From Cerrena zonata (taxonomy: Eukaryota > Basidiomycota > Agaricomycetes > Polyporales > Cerrenaceae), in assembly GCA_038087015.1 (NCBI GenBank), contig JASBNA010000059.1:186001-250000 (forward strand): 64,000 nt of DNA, written 5' to 3'. The notes under the pieces are model-generated. The model was not told where the DNA came from. It made no database searches and saw only the letters and a program-made list of their open reading frames with translations. A program made the translations under genes and the position numbers. How positions within the stretch are numbered: position 1 is the first letter of the stretch; every line of letters starts with the position of its first letter. Shown here one piece after another: positions 47,741 to 61,337 of the stretch.

Positions 47741-50700
47741 TATATTGTCTATAGTAGAAAAAAATAGAATAATGGGATTTGATTTTTTTGCCATCTTCTC
47801 AAACTTATTTGATCTCTGCATTTAGGGAACAAAGAGAATCACATGTTTTAAACTAATCCTAGTTCAGATGATAGTATATTGATTATTAAGCAAATAAACC
47901 AAAATAAATCTAATAAAGAAAGTGAAACAAACAGCAAGGGAAGTAGTACAAAAAAGATAAGTTTAATTAATAAAATAAAAATAAAAAACTATAAAAGAGC
48001 AATGTGAAGACAACAAGTCTGATTTAACAAAGATAGAGCAAGAAAAAAAAAATTAAAAGACTTACTTAAACCAGATCATTGATACCCTTAACTTTATTGC
48101 TGTTGATAGACTCAACAGAAGTTACCACCTTATTTTCCTCATCTCCAAATATGTCCAACTTAATAGCGACTTGCTCAATAGTAACAATTATCTCTGTCAT
48201 CCTGATAGATAAAAATAGTTAAGTTGATTCAGAGCCAAAGCTCAATTGAAGGGTTGAGAGGTCAGGCTCTCTGTTGTTATAGATAAGGTCTTGCTATAGA
48301 GGTACATAGGAAGTGGAAGGGGGGGTCTTTGAGACCTAAAAGAAAGAAGTTAGAATTTCTATTCAACACTATGACATACAAGTCAAAAACTTGTCCTTAA
48401 TGAGCATGTGAGGAGGAGAAAGCTACTTGCTCTTTAGCTTTAGTGACATCTACCCAGATATTCTACAAAATGAGAGGAAGAACTTCCTTCACCAAGTTGA
48501 ACTATCACTTGGTAGAATGAGCAGATATTAAAGAAGTTGAATAAGTGAAAGCTCAGTTTTGAGAAGAACTCACATTAATCTGATAGTATTATGAGATAGT
48601 ATGACTATACCTACATATATATTAACATTTTAACCAAAATAAAATCTCTTTCAATATCTATATCACCATCTAAATTGTATTTAGACATTTGCATATATGA
48701 GGGTAGCACAGTTATATCTCAAGTAACAGACACAATGAGATGTGACACAACATAATGCAATATTAACTACAACTTCTACTCTAATTTATACCTCAGCAAT
48801 GTCTGAACTTTTACTTATGATCACTTGACATTATCAAGTTGAGAAGCACAAAAAAGCATATTATGCCAAGTATAAAAAACCATTGCAAAATAGCTATATT
48901 TACTCTATATGTTACAACCTTTCTAATATTTTATAGGATGTCTTGTGATTTTCTCTTTAGTCTTTACTCTCAGAATAGCTATCAAGTCTTACTCATCATG
49001 TTCCCTCAAGCTCAAAGAGAGTTATGAACCAGATAGAAACTATAATAACTTGTTTTCTTAGCAGCTTCTGCCTAGCAAATTTGATTGTAAACATACTACT
49101 AGTTAAGACTGGAAATATATACTCAATCTAAGATAAGAGTGTGAGGTGTATATAAACTACCAAGGAAAACAGCTTGCTCTTGTTGCTAGTTATATAAGTT
49201 ATTTGCCACAATGTTTTTTACTTTTATATCTCATTTATCTCTGGCTAGTATATCTTCATTTTTAATTTGGTCTTGAAGGCAATCTCATAAAGATTCTTAC
49301 CTCTATTTACTATGAGATTATCAAGACTAGTGTCCCTGGGCAGAGCAAAGAACCTGCTTATGTTATCAAGATGCAGTCATTTCCTACCCCATCTCATTTC
49401 TTTGATGACAGTGTGGAAACTTATAAACTTGACTGCTTTGCAACACTGGTATATCAGGAGAAATCATAGATTCTTTGCAACTTTGCTCAAATTACACAAA
49501 TCTGATCTTGCTATAAACTCAAAAGATTTTTCTCTTTTTTATTATATCTATATGATATAATTTACTAATCTAATATATTTAGTAGTGGGATAATATCTTA
49601 TAGGGATCAAACTATGGTCCTGACTGGAGTACTAAGCAGTCTCATGTTATTGTAGCTTTTTTTCAATAGTGTTAAGACATCTTTCAATCTGAAAGACAAG
49701 AGCAAGCTTCTCAATCTATCACCTCTATTCTTTCAAAGAACAATATAATCTTTAATAGATTTAGTGAGCACACCTCCAGTAACCTCTGTTATGCCCTAGC
49801 TTTTTATCTACTTGCATCATGCTATATCATCTATAACCAAAATTCTTTTTTCAAGTAACTCCTGAAGGAGATCAAAGACTATATTGCTATATTTTATATT
49901 ACCAAATCTCTATACAAAGCTACTGTCTTCTGCAACTTCCTCAATTTATTCACATTTTATACTAATTTCAATAATATCTATTTTGAAACTTACTTATAGG
50001 TTTATTGCAAGACTCAGGTATATGTAAATAGTGATCTGTATAACCTGTATCTCAAGCAGAGCTTTCTGTATTCTTCTCATATAATAGATATGCAATTCTA
50101 TTTTATCTCTTTATTTTACTTATATTTTCTCTAGGTAAAATCTATATAGAGAATCTTGATAATATGCTTGTTTATAATAACTAACATAAAGTTTGTAACA
50201 TTCTGCAACTCTCAAAAAAGAGCTTCAAAAGTAAGAAGTTATAGTATATCATTATTTAAGCCAAAATCCCTGACAGTTGGGAACCTCCTAAATTGATAAT
50301 TGTATATTAATACTCTCTCAATTTTGCCACATTCTACTAACATCTCTTAGATCTATTTCTAAGAATGTACATCAGGAGGAAAAGAAAACAACCACTGGTT
50401 GTACTTTCTTCAGTCTTTCTATAGCAAATAAAGAAGATCATGTCAACTTCTGAGGTAAACTAGATTGACCTGCTAAGATATGACATAATCATCAGTAGTT
50501 TTATATCCAGATATTTATCTTTTACAGATTCATATAGGTAAATCTGGATAACTATATCTAAGCAAATCAAAAGCTGTATGAGTACAATCCCAAGCCTAAT
50601 AAGATAAGTCTCATCAAAATAGAATCCCTAAGATAATGCCAAAGGTGTCAGAAGGCAGTGATACATATGTAGCTTATAACTGTGTCATATAATCTGAAAA

Positions 50701-52403
50701 TTAATTTCAGATAATAACACTCAAAGTGAATCTGAAACACTTCATACATGTAAGTAATTGAGGAGTCATAAATATTTATAAACCACTCTTTGATAGTCTT
50801 TATTCTAGTATCTATAGCCTGATATTTGGCAGATTTACTAGCTACTGTTAATCAATCTTTGTGTTTATATTTGAGGTTAATCAAGAGGAAATGGTACACT
50901 TGGAACAGTGTGTTCTCAACCTGTTCAAATCATTCTGAGATATTTAGGATGATGAGAGTTGCATAGTGATTTCACTTACTCGAAAGACATCAAGGGCATC
51001 ATCCAGATAGTATTCTGAATGCCATTCTATAAGAGATTCAGCCATAACAAAAGAGACAAAAAGAGTAGACATACATCTAGTACATACTTATAGCCTCACC
51101 TATCATAGACCCCAACCCCTTTCACTTCAGCGAACATGAAGAGGAGCCAACAGGTGTTGTGATAGGTGATAATGATATGCACTTGCCTATGTATCAAACA
51201 TATCAAGAACAGATTAGAGGTTCAGAAATAGATAAGTTGTTATAGATGTACTTAGCAAAAAATCAGTGAGGGCACTAATCATATAGAAAGTGGACTCAGG
51301 GAGGGAATCATGTGTGCCAGCAAGGATCACTTTGAATGAACAGACAGTGACCTTGAGTGGGACAAGCTTCCTCTCGAAACCATCAGAAAGATTAAGGATG
51401 GGAATGATTTGCATAATGCAAGGGGACAATGTAGATAACCAAATTGAAATGAAGAAAAATAGAACATACTTTATCCAGATGGTGTTTCAGACTCTCTCTC
51501 CTGTACACCTTTGTGATCTCACTCTTCATCACCTGTCTTGAAATACAGTGCTATCTTGAACTTGCTTTTCAATATTCTTACATCCACATTGCTTTCTTCA
51601 AATTAGGCTACATCAAAATTAGTTACTTTCAAAGTTGATAATACTAGTCTGAATTACCTCATGGTAAAGATCATTACTTTTACCAAAATGTGCAGCAGCC
51701 TTGAAAATAAAATGACCTGCTATGAAGATGTGGAACCTTAAGACCAAGAGCAGGACATCAGGGAGGACATACTGTATCACATTAGTAGGGGAGAGACATA
51801 CCCTAATAGGTAAGAGATAGTGGCTATGAGCAGAATCTGCCTGTGTTCTAGATAATTCATATAAAGATAGAAGTGGTGGTGGTAGGAGCCCTGTGTGAAA
51901 GATGGAGTAGAGGAAAATAATGACAAGTTTTGCCAAACCATGACATATATATGCCTAGTGGCAATTGCTAGTAAATGTAAGCATATGTTAGAGTTAGCAC
52001 CTATTGAGTTGTTCAAAATAGTTGAGTTCCACAGGGTGGAACTTAATTTGCTAAAGAAAATGAAAAACATAATGTTATTAGACTATATAAATAGTGCCTT
52101 TCTGCAAATTTTCAGACTTTGCAAGCAAATTTATACCCTCTAAAGTGATCAAAGTATTACAAAACTACTATATTCAACATTCTCTACCACACCTTTATCT
52201 GACACTCAGTTTTTCTTTATAAATAGTATATTGAGATATCTGAGAGGATATTAGCTTCATTTATTTATCTTAAAAAACAACCCCTGCCATTAAGACTGTC
52301 AAGCAACTTGATCAGTATCAGATAAAGTACCACCTCCCTTTTTTGGTCTGTAGCTTGATCGACAACTTGAAGTATGAACTTGGGCCATATGTACTTCTCT
52401 CAC
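47741..52403. other. AT-rich decayed sequence, unassigned
   Basis: Long AT-rich stretch without intact genes. Some segments keep protein-like frames that I cannot name: 49,309-49,560 (+, YEIIKTSVPGQSKEPAY), 51,214-51,429 (-, FERKLVPLKVTVCSFKVILA) and 51,777-52,143 on both strands. These are interrupted by stops and are probably remnants of mobile-element genes. No LTR or inverted-repeat ends were found here. Confidence 0.35.
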
Positions 52404-54330
52404 CATGGCTCATAACTTCCCTGTGCTGCCTGTATTGCTTCCTGACCAGCTATAGTCACCACATATCACAGCAGCTGCACAGGGAATTCAAACAGTCTTT
52501 GTGCATGCATCATAGTGCTTGACTTATCCAAATCTTGATGCCATCTACCTGAGTATCTAACTGGAGAATATGGCAAACAATTGTATACTATTACTTAAGG
52601 CACTGGCTCTCAGTAAAAATCTGCCAGAGAACTTATATGATTGGGTGTATGTATTAGCTATAGCATGCAATCATCTAGTCAATGATCTTCTGTATGCTCA
52701 CACTGCAGCTCGTGGCATATAGGTAATTGATACTACTACACATTTTGTGTGATATTAATGATTCATTCTTTATCAGAGAAACCTTAGATGTAAATTTTAT
52801 TTATCCTCTTTCTAGAATTCACACTGGTGAACCAGGACACCCTGTAATCTGTATTGATCCCACAATTCTTCAAACAGCGATAGCTTTGAGCCGAAGTATT
52901 TCACTTACATGGCTCACACAGACTCTAGGCATTTACCAACACACACTCAGAAATAACCTGCACCTCAACAACATTGAGTATAGCTTTGATGACATCACAG
53001 ATGCTGATCTTGATGTCCTTATCATGGCTTATATACAACAGAAGCCCGAGTCAGGCATTTAATATGTTACTGGTTTTCTCTGTTACTATAGCTTTAGGAT
53101 TCAGTGACACTGTATTATCAAATCATTACAATGTGTCAACCCCATTAGAAGGACCTTACAGGAGTGGTGTGCTATTGTATATTGAATCTACAGTGTTCCT
53201 CACCCTAATTCCCTTTGGCATATTGATGGTCATTACAAGCTGATCATTTGGGGCATTTTAATTTATGTAATTGTTGATAGCTTTAACTGTGTCATGAGTC
53301 TGAGTCCCTTCTAAATGTGACATCTCTCTCACACATTGTTAGCTCTTAGGCATCTTAGTGAGCAATGACAACCAAGCTAAAACTGTCTTCAATGGTATAT
53401 TTCATGACTCAACAGAGAGATATGGATATCCCTCTCATATGTGAGGAGAACATAGTGGAGAAAATGTTGATATTGCTACTGAAATGATTTTTTTGGTATG
53501 GCTCGAATCGAGGCTTCTTTATCTAGGGCGCATAAGTAGTCTATTCCATCTGGTAAAGTATCAATATTAACTGATTTCATATTCAAGCTCCACTCGTAAC
53601 ACCCATATTGAGCAATTGTGGGTGGAAGTTGGAATACAGTTTGCCTGATGTTGGCGGGCATTTTTTCTTCACCTTGAACACCTTCACTATCTTAATAGAA
53701 AAAATCCATCACACTTATGGCTATTACACTTTCTTTTTCTTGACACAATCAACACCAACTGCTAAGCATTTCATGATAAGTGGAATGCTCATCTGGTATC
53801 AGATGTAGGTCATGGTTGTAGCCCTAATGTATGTAATATATTTTTGCTTCCAGTTTTTGCTAATATTTTGATACTTTATAATAGGACATGAGAATCTTGG
53901 GTCAACTAGAGCAGAAAGTTTACATTGATGATTTTGAAGATGTCCCTCCAGACGACCTTGCAGACTTCTATGATATTGATGAATCAGATCAACCTGTGCC
54001 AGATAATGACCCAAATGAACCTGTTGGGGATAATCCCACTGATAATGACCCAGCTCCCACTGTTCCAAAATCACACTATCCATTCCTAAATATTGACTTA
54101 GAGAATTTGTTTTGTGAAGCATTAGAAGAAGTGCATGAACAAGAAATTATACCAGCTGGTTATAATATCTTATCTCATGAGCTAGAAGAAGGAGGTTATC
54201 TGTTGATTGAAGTTATTCACATAGAATGGAGAGGTCAACAAGAGATCACAGTGGGACTTGCAGATGAAATTTGGCATCCTCAGGCAATCAAATTCCATCA
54301 ATCCCACTCACCTCAGCTCACTTCGATGAG
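52404..54330 (+). pseudogene. Integrase-core (rve-like DDE) transposase remnant 1
   Basis: Plus-strand blocks match, in order, a transposase-like family common in basidiomycetes: LPENLYDWVYVLA, HTGEPGHPVICIDP, IYQHTLRNNLHLNNIEY, FDDITDADLDVLIMAYIQQK, WHIDGHYKLIIWG (first Asp codon 53,225-53,227), YGYPSHM-stop, SGENVDIATEMI, and NTHIEQLWVEVGIQFA (the Glu block, about 53,596-53,645). The C-terminal part is 53,888-54,330 (FYDIDESD, EIIPAGYNILSHE, VGLADEIWHPQAI). The second Asp, normally in RGD, is Glu, and the Arg before it is a TGA. Several frameshifts confirm it is dead. Confidence 0.72.
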
Positions 54331-54669
54331 GTCAGATCAACCTCTTCCAGTTGTAAACATCTAAAGGAGGACAGCTCGGTAGCATCAGATGATTCAGACA
54401 TTCCAATTGTGGAAAATGAGGGTAGCTCCAGCCTGAGGCCTCAGATGAAGAAGAAGTGTCAAAATGCAACCTCAAACATAACCCATAGCTTCAGCAATCT
54501 TGCTGTGGGTGATGAATTACTACAGGCTCAACCATTGCCAGAGATACCTGAGAACGTTGCACTGGCTCCACCAGAAACATTTATGGATAAGATATTTCCA
54601 GGCCCACTAGCAGATCTGCACAGAGAAGAGCAGCAGTCTGCTCTAGAAGTCTATAGTGACTATTTATAG
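54271..54669 (+). other. Open frame of 132 codons, unassigned
   Basis: A plus-strand frame that overlaps the end of the transposase remnant in another phase. The translation is hydrophilic and Ser/Pro/Glu-rich (for example PQMKKKCQNATSNITHSFSN). It may be the frame-shifted tail of the same element or an accidental open frame. I cannot assign a function. Confidence 0.25.
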
Positions 54670-57600
54670 AGAAATGATTGATCCCTCAGTGACCTCAATT
54701 TTGACTGTTAAAAAGGTAGGAAGATAATCGAGAAAGTAATCACATAGTGATAAGAGATGAAAGGTAAGAGGGAGATAAGATAGAAATAAGTAGACAAGTA
54801 TAAGATATGATGATAGAGTAACCAGTAATCTACGCAGGTATTTATACAAATAACTACTTCAAGTAATAGCTATGGATAATTGTAAGTAATATGAAATACT
54901 ACTTAAGACAAGGCTAAAGCAAAGATAATAAAAGTAAGGGATAAACAATGTAAACAAGAAAAGTGGCTATATTATAGCAAAGGGTTATAGCAAGGGAAAC
55001 ATAAAAGGGAATATATGGAATCAAGTATTAAATATCAAATGGTCAATCTATAACAACATTGACTAACTTACACTATCCTTCAAGTTTGTGTATATCCATA
55101 CTATCACATGCTCAAACCTTCGTCCAACTTGTACCATCTTGATTATCTCGTCTCATATATGACAACACCTTACTAGTAGTCTTTTAATTAGTTTCCAGTC
55201 ATAGTATAGCTTACTTCTGTACTGATATGACTTAGTGCAGGATTCTAAATTGCAGTACAAATATTATAGCAAATTGGTAGCTTACTCGCTCAATGGGACA
55301 ATAATCACACATCATTTTGTGATCTGTGTTAAACTCATCACTCAGTGTGAATAACTGTGTTTCAACTCACTTCTACATTTAGCAAGCAATTTTCTGATGT
55401 ACTATAAGATCTAATCTACATATGTACAAGGTTTTGAGGCAAATGAAGGGTTAGAATGATGCTCAAATTTTCACTCTTTGTATCAAATCCCCATGCAAGA
55501 AGTATGAGATGCCCATTGTGAAAGAGGGCCATAATGTGTATATGACTCATCCAATATTTTTGTACTGCCTGCTTTGTGTTCATTTGTTCTATTGGTTATC
55601 TTGACATCTATGTTCACATTATATGTTCATTGCATATATGCACAAAACATAAAAACACAATATATATATGCACAAAGTGTTAAAAATAATCATATATGTG
55701 TGTGAAAATTGTTGTACAGATAGTACATTATAAGAATCTCTAAAGTGAGAGTTTGATGAATAGAATAAGAGACGAAGGCAAGTGAGAGAGTGAGAGTTTG
55801 ACTTAGATATGTTAAGATAGACACAGTGTTGCATGAACAATATCAGGTACTCTGAATATGGTTAGATGATACTCTGAGTCAGTGAGGTGCAGTAAGTATT
55901 TAGCTTTTTTTCTTAGACTCATTGAGATATCCAGATGTGTATTATATAATCCTTCTTCAAGATTTAATGCTTAGGGCTGCTCAGAAAATCTCTGTATAAT
56001 GTAAAGCATTGCACTTACTCAGGAGAAAAGTTGTGTTCATAAACTGTGTATTCCAATTTGATAGATCCTTATCAAAGCTAGAGTCTGTATAAAATTCAAT
56101 GAGATAATCAAACAAACCAAAGGACAGAATATCTATGCTCTGGCTCTTGCATTAATCCTTTTCCCTTTGTACTTATCTGGCACTTATATAACAGGAAAGA
56201 AAAGAAAAGAATCTGTTTATATAACCTAGGCAGAATGAATGATATGGAAATGATCTAAGGATATGCAATGACATATGCTCTATATTTGTCAAGCACTGTA
56301 AACATCATATGTACATATTTCACACCAAAATTATGCAATTATGTAACTTCAAAATATACACAAGCCAGATGCACTTTATGCATATACAACCTTCTGAGTA
56401 TATAAACAGCTAGTGTCAAAGCAATTGAGATAAAGATAATGTTGCCTAGCCCTATGCATATAACACATTTTGTGTATAATTTATTATTTAATATTTATTT
56501 TGTCAAGTCTAGCAAAAATCTTATCTTCTTTATAAAATCTATACTAGACTATATTCCAAATCTTGAGCTTCATAAAAGTAAGATAAAATTTTATAAAAAG
56601 TCTCTTACAAAATATGATTTTCACATCCAAAAAGTAATCAGAAATGCTGAATTGTAGCAAGATATGGTCAATCATAAAAACCTCTATATATTCAGATTTT
56701 TATATCTGGTTTTTAAAGTTCAAAAAAACCCAAATTTGATATATTTTTTGTGAAAATTTCACTTCGCAAAATTCAAAATTTTGATATACTTTTATTTCTC
56801 CAAAGATAATTTAACCTTTAAACTGCTAATTTGGCAAAATAAGCAGTATTATATACCTAACAGATAGTAAAATCAGCAAAGACTAAAATTTACCAGGAAC
56901 AGCTATCTATATCTTCTCTTTAGTTTTTTTATTTATAAAACTTTATTTTAATATATATACTAATATTATCATTTTTGGATAAATAAAAGTGTCTTAAATT
57001 TTGAATTTTGTAAAGTAAAATTTTCTCACAAAAAATAAGTAAAAATTCAATACAAAAGTCTAGACTGATCATGTAATATCTTAGATAATTGCTTATTAAA
57101 GATAAGAGTAAGTCTAAGTGGTACATTTGCAAAAATAAATTTATCACAATTTTGTACTAGTGGGGTGATGGCAGATAAAAGAGAATGTTATCACAGCATT
57201 AGAAACATATATTGCTATGAAAACTACTCTACAGGATAAATAATGCTATATGTGTTATTGCATATTCTAACAATATAACAATCTTATACAAATAGTCTAG
57301 ATCATCTGTAAACTACTATATAAGTCTGAATGAGAAAAAGTATCAGAGCAAGTTGAGATAAAACCTATAAAGTATTGAGATAAAAAAAATCCTTGTTGGA
57401 ACCTACAAATACTTGATAAAAAATATATTTAGATCTGTAGCAAAGTTAGAAAATAAATTTGCATTATTATTTGGCATATTATAAAGATGATTAATATGAA
57501 AAATAAGCATTTAATAGAAGTATATATAGATCTTTAGAATTACAAGGGTGTCCTATTGAGAAAATTATATATGAGATGATAACAAACATATAAAATTAAA

Positions 57601-59343
57601 TGTCACCTGAATAGGACCACAATTATTAGTATGTCTATTTGGAATGGTCTTTGTTAGAATTATCTGTCAATATGAAGTTATTACTTTGTTCAATTTCAAA
57701 GGCTATAAAAAGATAAAATAGTATACTTACAATAGAGAAGTTCTAGTAAGTATCAGAGTTTAGTCAGTCATTATTTGAGCTACATGTTTTATTCAGTACA
57801 AAGAATTATAGTTGTCTTTATTATAGCATTTGTTATTATTGATTAAGATCTTGAGGTCAGAGAGGTGAAGATGTTTAGGATGCCCTACTTATTATAGAAA
57901 GATATTCTTCAGTTTAGTGAGATTGCCTTTGAGGATTTCTTTGTCCTATATAGATAGATTTTACTCAGTAAAAAAGATAATGTGATCTGCAAAATTGTTA
58001 GGATCAATATGATAACTGTAGGTGCTAGTCAGGATTGTTATGGCAAGGGGTTTGAAGGGCTACTAAAAGCATATCAAATTATAGACTAGATAAATAAATA
58101 CATAATATACTTTATTGATCCATAGAGTACTCAGAAAAATAAAAAGGTTTAACTCTTGGTAGAATAGAGATACAGCTAATAACTTTTCAAAACTCTTTGC
58201 AGATTTGAATTGTAATACTTCTTTTAGTAATTGGTCTCAGAAGAAGTAAGTAAAGCAGTAAGCTAAGAGAAGCATTTAGTTAAAAAGACATATTTAATGA
58301 TCTAACAATTACTTACCCTTATTGAAAGAGCAGTTTGTATGATATTTGCAAGGCTGATATAGCTGAGAGAGCCAAACTGAGGAATAGCAGTATGATTTTC
58401 TGATATCAAATGATAGAGAACTATTTCTTTGGAAGCAACCTTTGTTAACCAATCTTTATCCTTAAAAGCAATGAAGGCAGATATAAAATATATATAAAAT
58501 AAGATAAGATATAATGTAGATATAGAAGGTAGTAATTTTATTATAATAAGCATAATAATTATCAAGCAAGAAAGTTGGGCAAAGAGTTTTTAAATGAGTT
58601 TAGTAAAAATTATGGCATTTGTGAAATGAGATAATTGAGTTATCTGAGGCTTTAAGTTGTAAGACCTCATCACTCCTCTCAATAAGCATATCAAATGCAA
58701 TTTGAAGACCTTGTTAAACAACTACTTTTAAGCATTATTTGCTTTTCTACAAGACCAAATAATAAAGTAAACTTTCTGTCATAGTGAAAAGAGGGGATAT
58801 ACAATTTAAATGACCACAACTCAACCCTAAGCAAGGATCTCAATTATAAATAATTAGAATTGAAATTTTTTTACAACATAATGAGAGGCTGTAGCGACTT
58901 CAAGGAGATATTACCTTTAAGTATATTGACATCAGAATATATTCAAATGATGTATAGTAGCAACTGATCATCATCTCTCTCACAATAGACAATGACCAAA
59001 GTCTACCTTCATAGGTCTCTAATATCTCTCATGCTTTTAAACTGCTAAAGAGAGATATACTCAGAGTATGTAAGATTCAAATAAAGAATGCTGCTAGATT
59101 GAGATTGATATATATAACAGACTGCTAGTCATAGTTCATCAAGTAAATCAGATTTATAACAATATGATTCTTAGAGAATCTAATTATCTATAACATTAAA
59201 TAATGACAAGTGAAGAGAGTGATACTATCATCAGCTAAAAGATTGCTAGTATAATACAAGATCTCACTAATGCAATAAATTAGTTGATGAATCTACCAGA
59301 CTGTCCTCTTATAAATCCAGTCACTTTGGTTTATACAGCAAAG
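54670..59343. other. AT-rich decayed sequence, mostly unassigned
   Basis: Very AT-rich and CpG-poor. Apart from one long inverted repeat (56,741-57,038, separate entry) I recognise no ends, genes or RNAs. Short minus-strand frames at 57,800-58,570 look like fragments of a dead mobile-element gene but cannot be named. Confidence 0.35.
56741..57038. repeat. Long imperfect inverted repeat (MITE-like hairpin)
   Basis: The left arm (56,741-56,810, ATTTTTTGTGAAAATTTCAC onward) is the imperfect reverse complement of the right arm (56,963-57,038, ending TTTTCTCACAAAAAATAAG). Both arms share TTTTGTGA, CAAAATTCAAAATTT, CTTTTATTT and CCAAA in the same order. The spacer is about 150 bp. Target duplication is not clear. 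Confidence 0.6.
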
Positions 59344-59521
59344 CCAGGTATTACAGTTTGTCTCAGAGTGATATAAAGGTCACAGGAAGGGAGATTGAGT
59401 AAGGAGTGAGAGATATAAGTTAGCAACTAGTTGGTGACTCAAGACCTATAATATAGATAGAGTTAAATAGAGAATACAAATGGACTTGGCTTCAACTTAT
59501 ATGTTGTACCCTTCTAAAATA

Positions 59522-59889
59522 TACTAGATATAATACAGAATTTTTAAATATAAAAGAGTAAAAAAAGATTTTAGAAAAAAATCCCTGCTTTTTTTTACTA
59601 GACTTTGCACTTTAAAAAATCAAAAAAAAGATTTAGAATACTTGTAAAATGTTTTGCAGTTAGAGAAGATAAAAGGATTCTAAATCTTTGATCTTATAAA
59701 TCTCTCTATCACTAGACAAACTAGTCTATAGCCTTTAAATCAACCTGTTAATTTGTCAACTTACTAATAGTGTAATATAGCTATAATTAAACTAGTAAGC
59801 AGGTCAATAAGCCTGTAAAAAGGCAGAGATTTGTTATAAAATCTTTTTTTGCTCTTTTATACTTAAGAATCCTATATTATACCTATTGA
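59522..59889. mobile_element. TA-inserting MITE nested in LTR copy C
   Basis: About 368 bp with inverted terminal repeats of about 45 bases: left TATAATACAGAATTTTTAAA, right the reverse complement of TATAATATAGGATTCTTAAG, both followed by a shared TATAAAAGAG-AAAAAAAGATTTTA stretch. TA flanks both sides (59,520-59,521 and 59,890-59,891), and copy D gives the empty site. TA duplication fits the Tc1/mariner superfamily. No coding capacity. Confidence 0.72.
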
Positions 59890-60312
59890 TATAGCTCTAG
59901 ATTTCAGAGTCAATGTGACTTAGTGATATTAGAAATGATAGGAGATTTGAATGCAGATAGAGGTAAGTAGGAGGTACTAGAATAGTCACTAGGACATTTC
60001 ACTAAAATTTAGAGTTGTCAACTAAATAAACTCTAGAAGACAAGTGAAGGGGTTTAAGAGTTCTAAGACAGTAAGCTAAACTGAAGTTAAGTTGAAGGAG
60101 TAAGAAATCACATAGAGGTTGGAGATATGAGGATGAATCAAAGTTGAGTTTCATACTAGAAAAATACAACAAGCAAGATAAGTATTGATACTATGAGACT
60201 TCTATAAGGAATAGAGGAGTTAGAAAAATATAAAGAGGTCAATGTGTAAATGACATAATGAGATTAGGGTAAGATCAGAGGTATAGGAATGCATGAGAAG
60301 ATACAGGAGAAA

Positions 60313-61271
60313 TGTCACGGTCCGTCTTGGAGCGACGCGGAGGTCGCTTGGAGGAGAGAGCGAGGGAAGGGTAGGGATACGAGTCGGCGACGGGTCGGCG
60401 ACTCGGGACCTGTAACGTAGATAGTCAAATACGAATGGGCTTGGCTTCAACTTATGTGTTGCGCCCTTCTAGGATACAGCCCTGGATTTCAGAGACAGTG
60501 CAAGTCGGAGACGTAGGGGAAGTAGGAAACCTAAGATGCAGACGGAGGTAAGTAGGAACACCGGAATAGTCACTAGGACGTTTCGCCGGATTACAGAGTG
60601 TCAACTAGGAAGTCCTAGAAGACGAGTAAAGAAAGAGATGTTAAGACGGTGGACTAAACCGAAGTCAAGTCCTAGTCGGAGGAGTAGGGAATCACACGGA
60701 GATCGGAGGTATGAGGACGAATCAAAGTCGAGTTTCGTACTAAGGAAATACAGCGAGTGAGACGAGTATTTATACTACGAGACTCCTACAAGGAATAGAG
60801 GACTTAGAGAAAATACGAAGGGGAGTGATGTGCGAATGGTGTGATAGGGATAGGGTCGGAGTCATAGGACATGTGGAAAGGTACGGGAGGAAAGAATACG
60901 AGGTAATTAAACAAGAGATAAATGAGAAAGATATTACGGGGCTGATGATCGGAGGCCTATCAGCGATGTCGGGAAGGGAAGATGTGTGGTAAGGAACTAT
61001 CTAAAAGAATCAGCTACGATAAGAGACCATGGATCAGATAAAGGCAAAAGGGTAAAAGGATATCAAAGATAAAGCGGAGGGCGAGTCGGAGAGTCGGGGG
61101 TAAATAGAATAAACGGAAGATGGGAGTGTACGAATGTGGACAGATGAAATGACTGTGGAAAGAGCATGTAGGATACGGAAGTATCGGGCCGAATCGGAAA
61201 CTGACTAGTGTGGATTGGGTTTAGTAGGGATTAGGTACGTCACGTGATAGGGTTCTAGCATGGTTCTGACA
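60313..61271 (-). repeat. Solo LTR copy D, young reference copy, perfect target duplication
   Basis: 959 bp starting TGTCACGGTCCGTC and ending GGTTCTGACA on the plus strand. It is flanked by perfect AGAAA duplications (60,308-60,312 and 61,272-61,276). It is GC-richer than copies A-C and keeps its CpG sites. It is inserted within copy C of the same family and the same orientation. Reverse complemented, it begins TGTCAGAACCATGCTAGAAC. It contains TAGTATAAATACTCG (read on the minus strand), a likely TATA box. The open frames inside it are not coding. Confidence 0.92.
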
Positions 61272-61337
61272 AGAAAGAAATAAGTAGTACCAAATTAAGA
61301 GACAAATAAGACAGATATTGTGAGAGATGATAATTAT

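Noticed and set aside
47741..52403. Intact genes suggested by open frames of 60-110 codons
   Set aside because: Open frames in AT-rich DNA here are short, lack start context, switch frame repeatedly and carry no recognisable domain; they look like decayed element genes.
60536..60760. 74-codon basic open frame
   Set aside because: It lies wholly inside LTR copy D and is not preserved in copies A, B or C.
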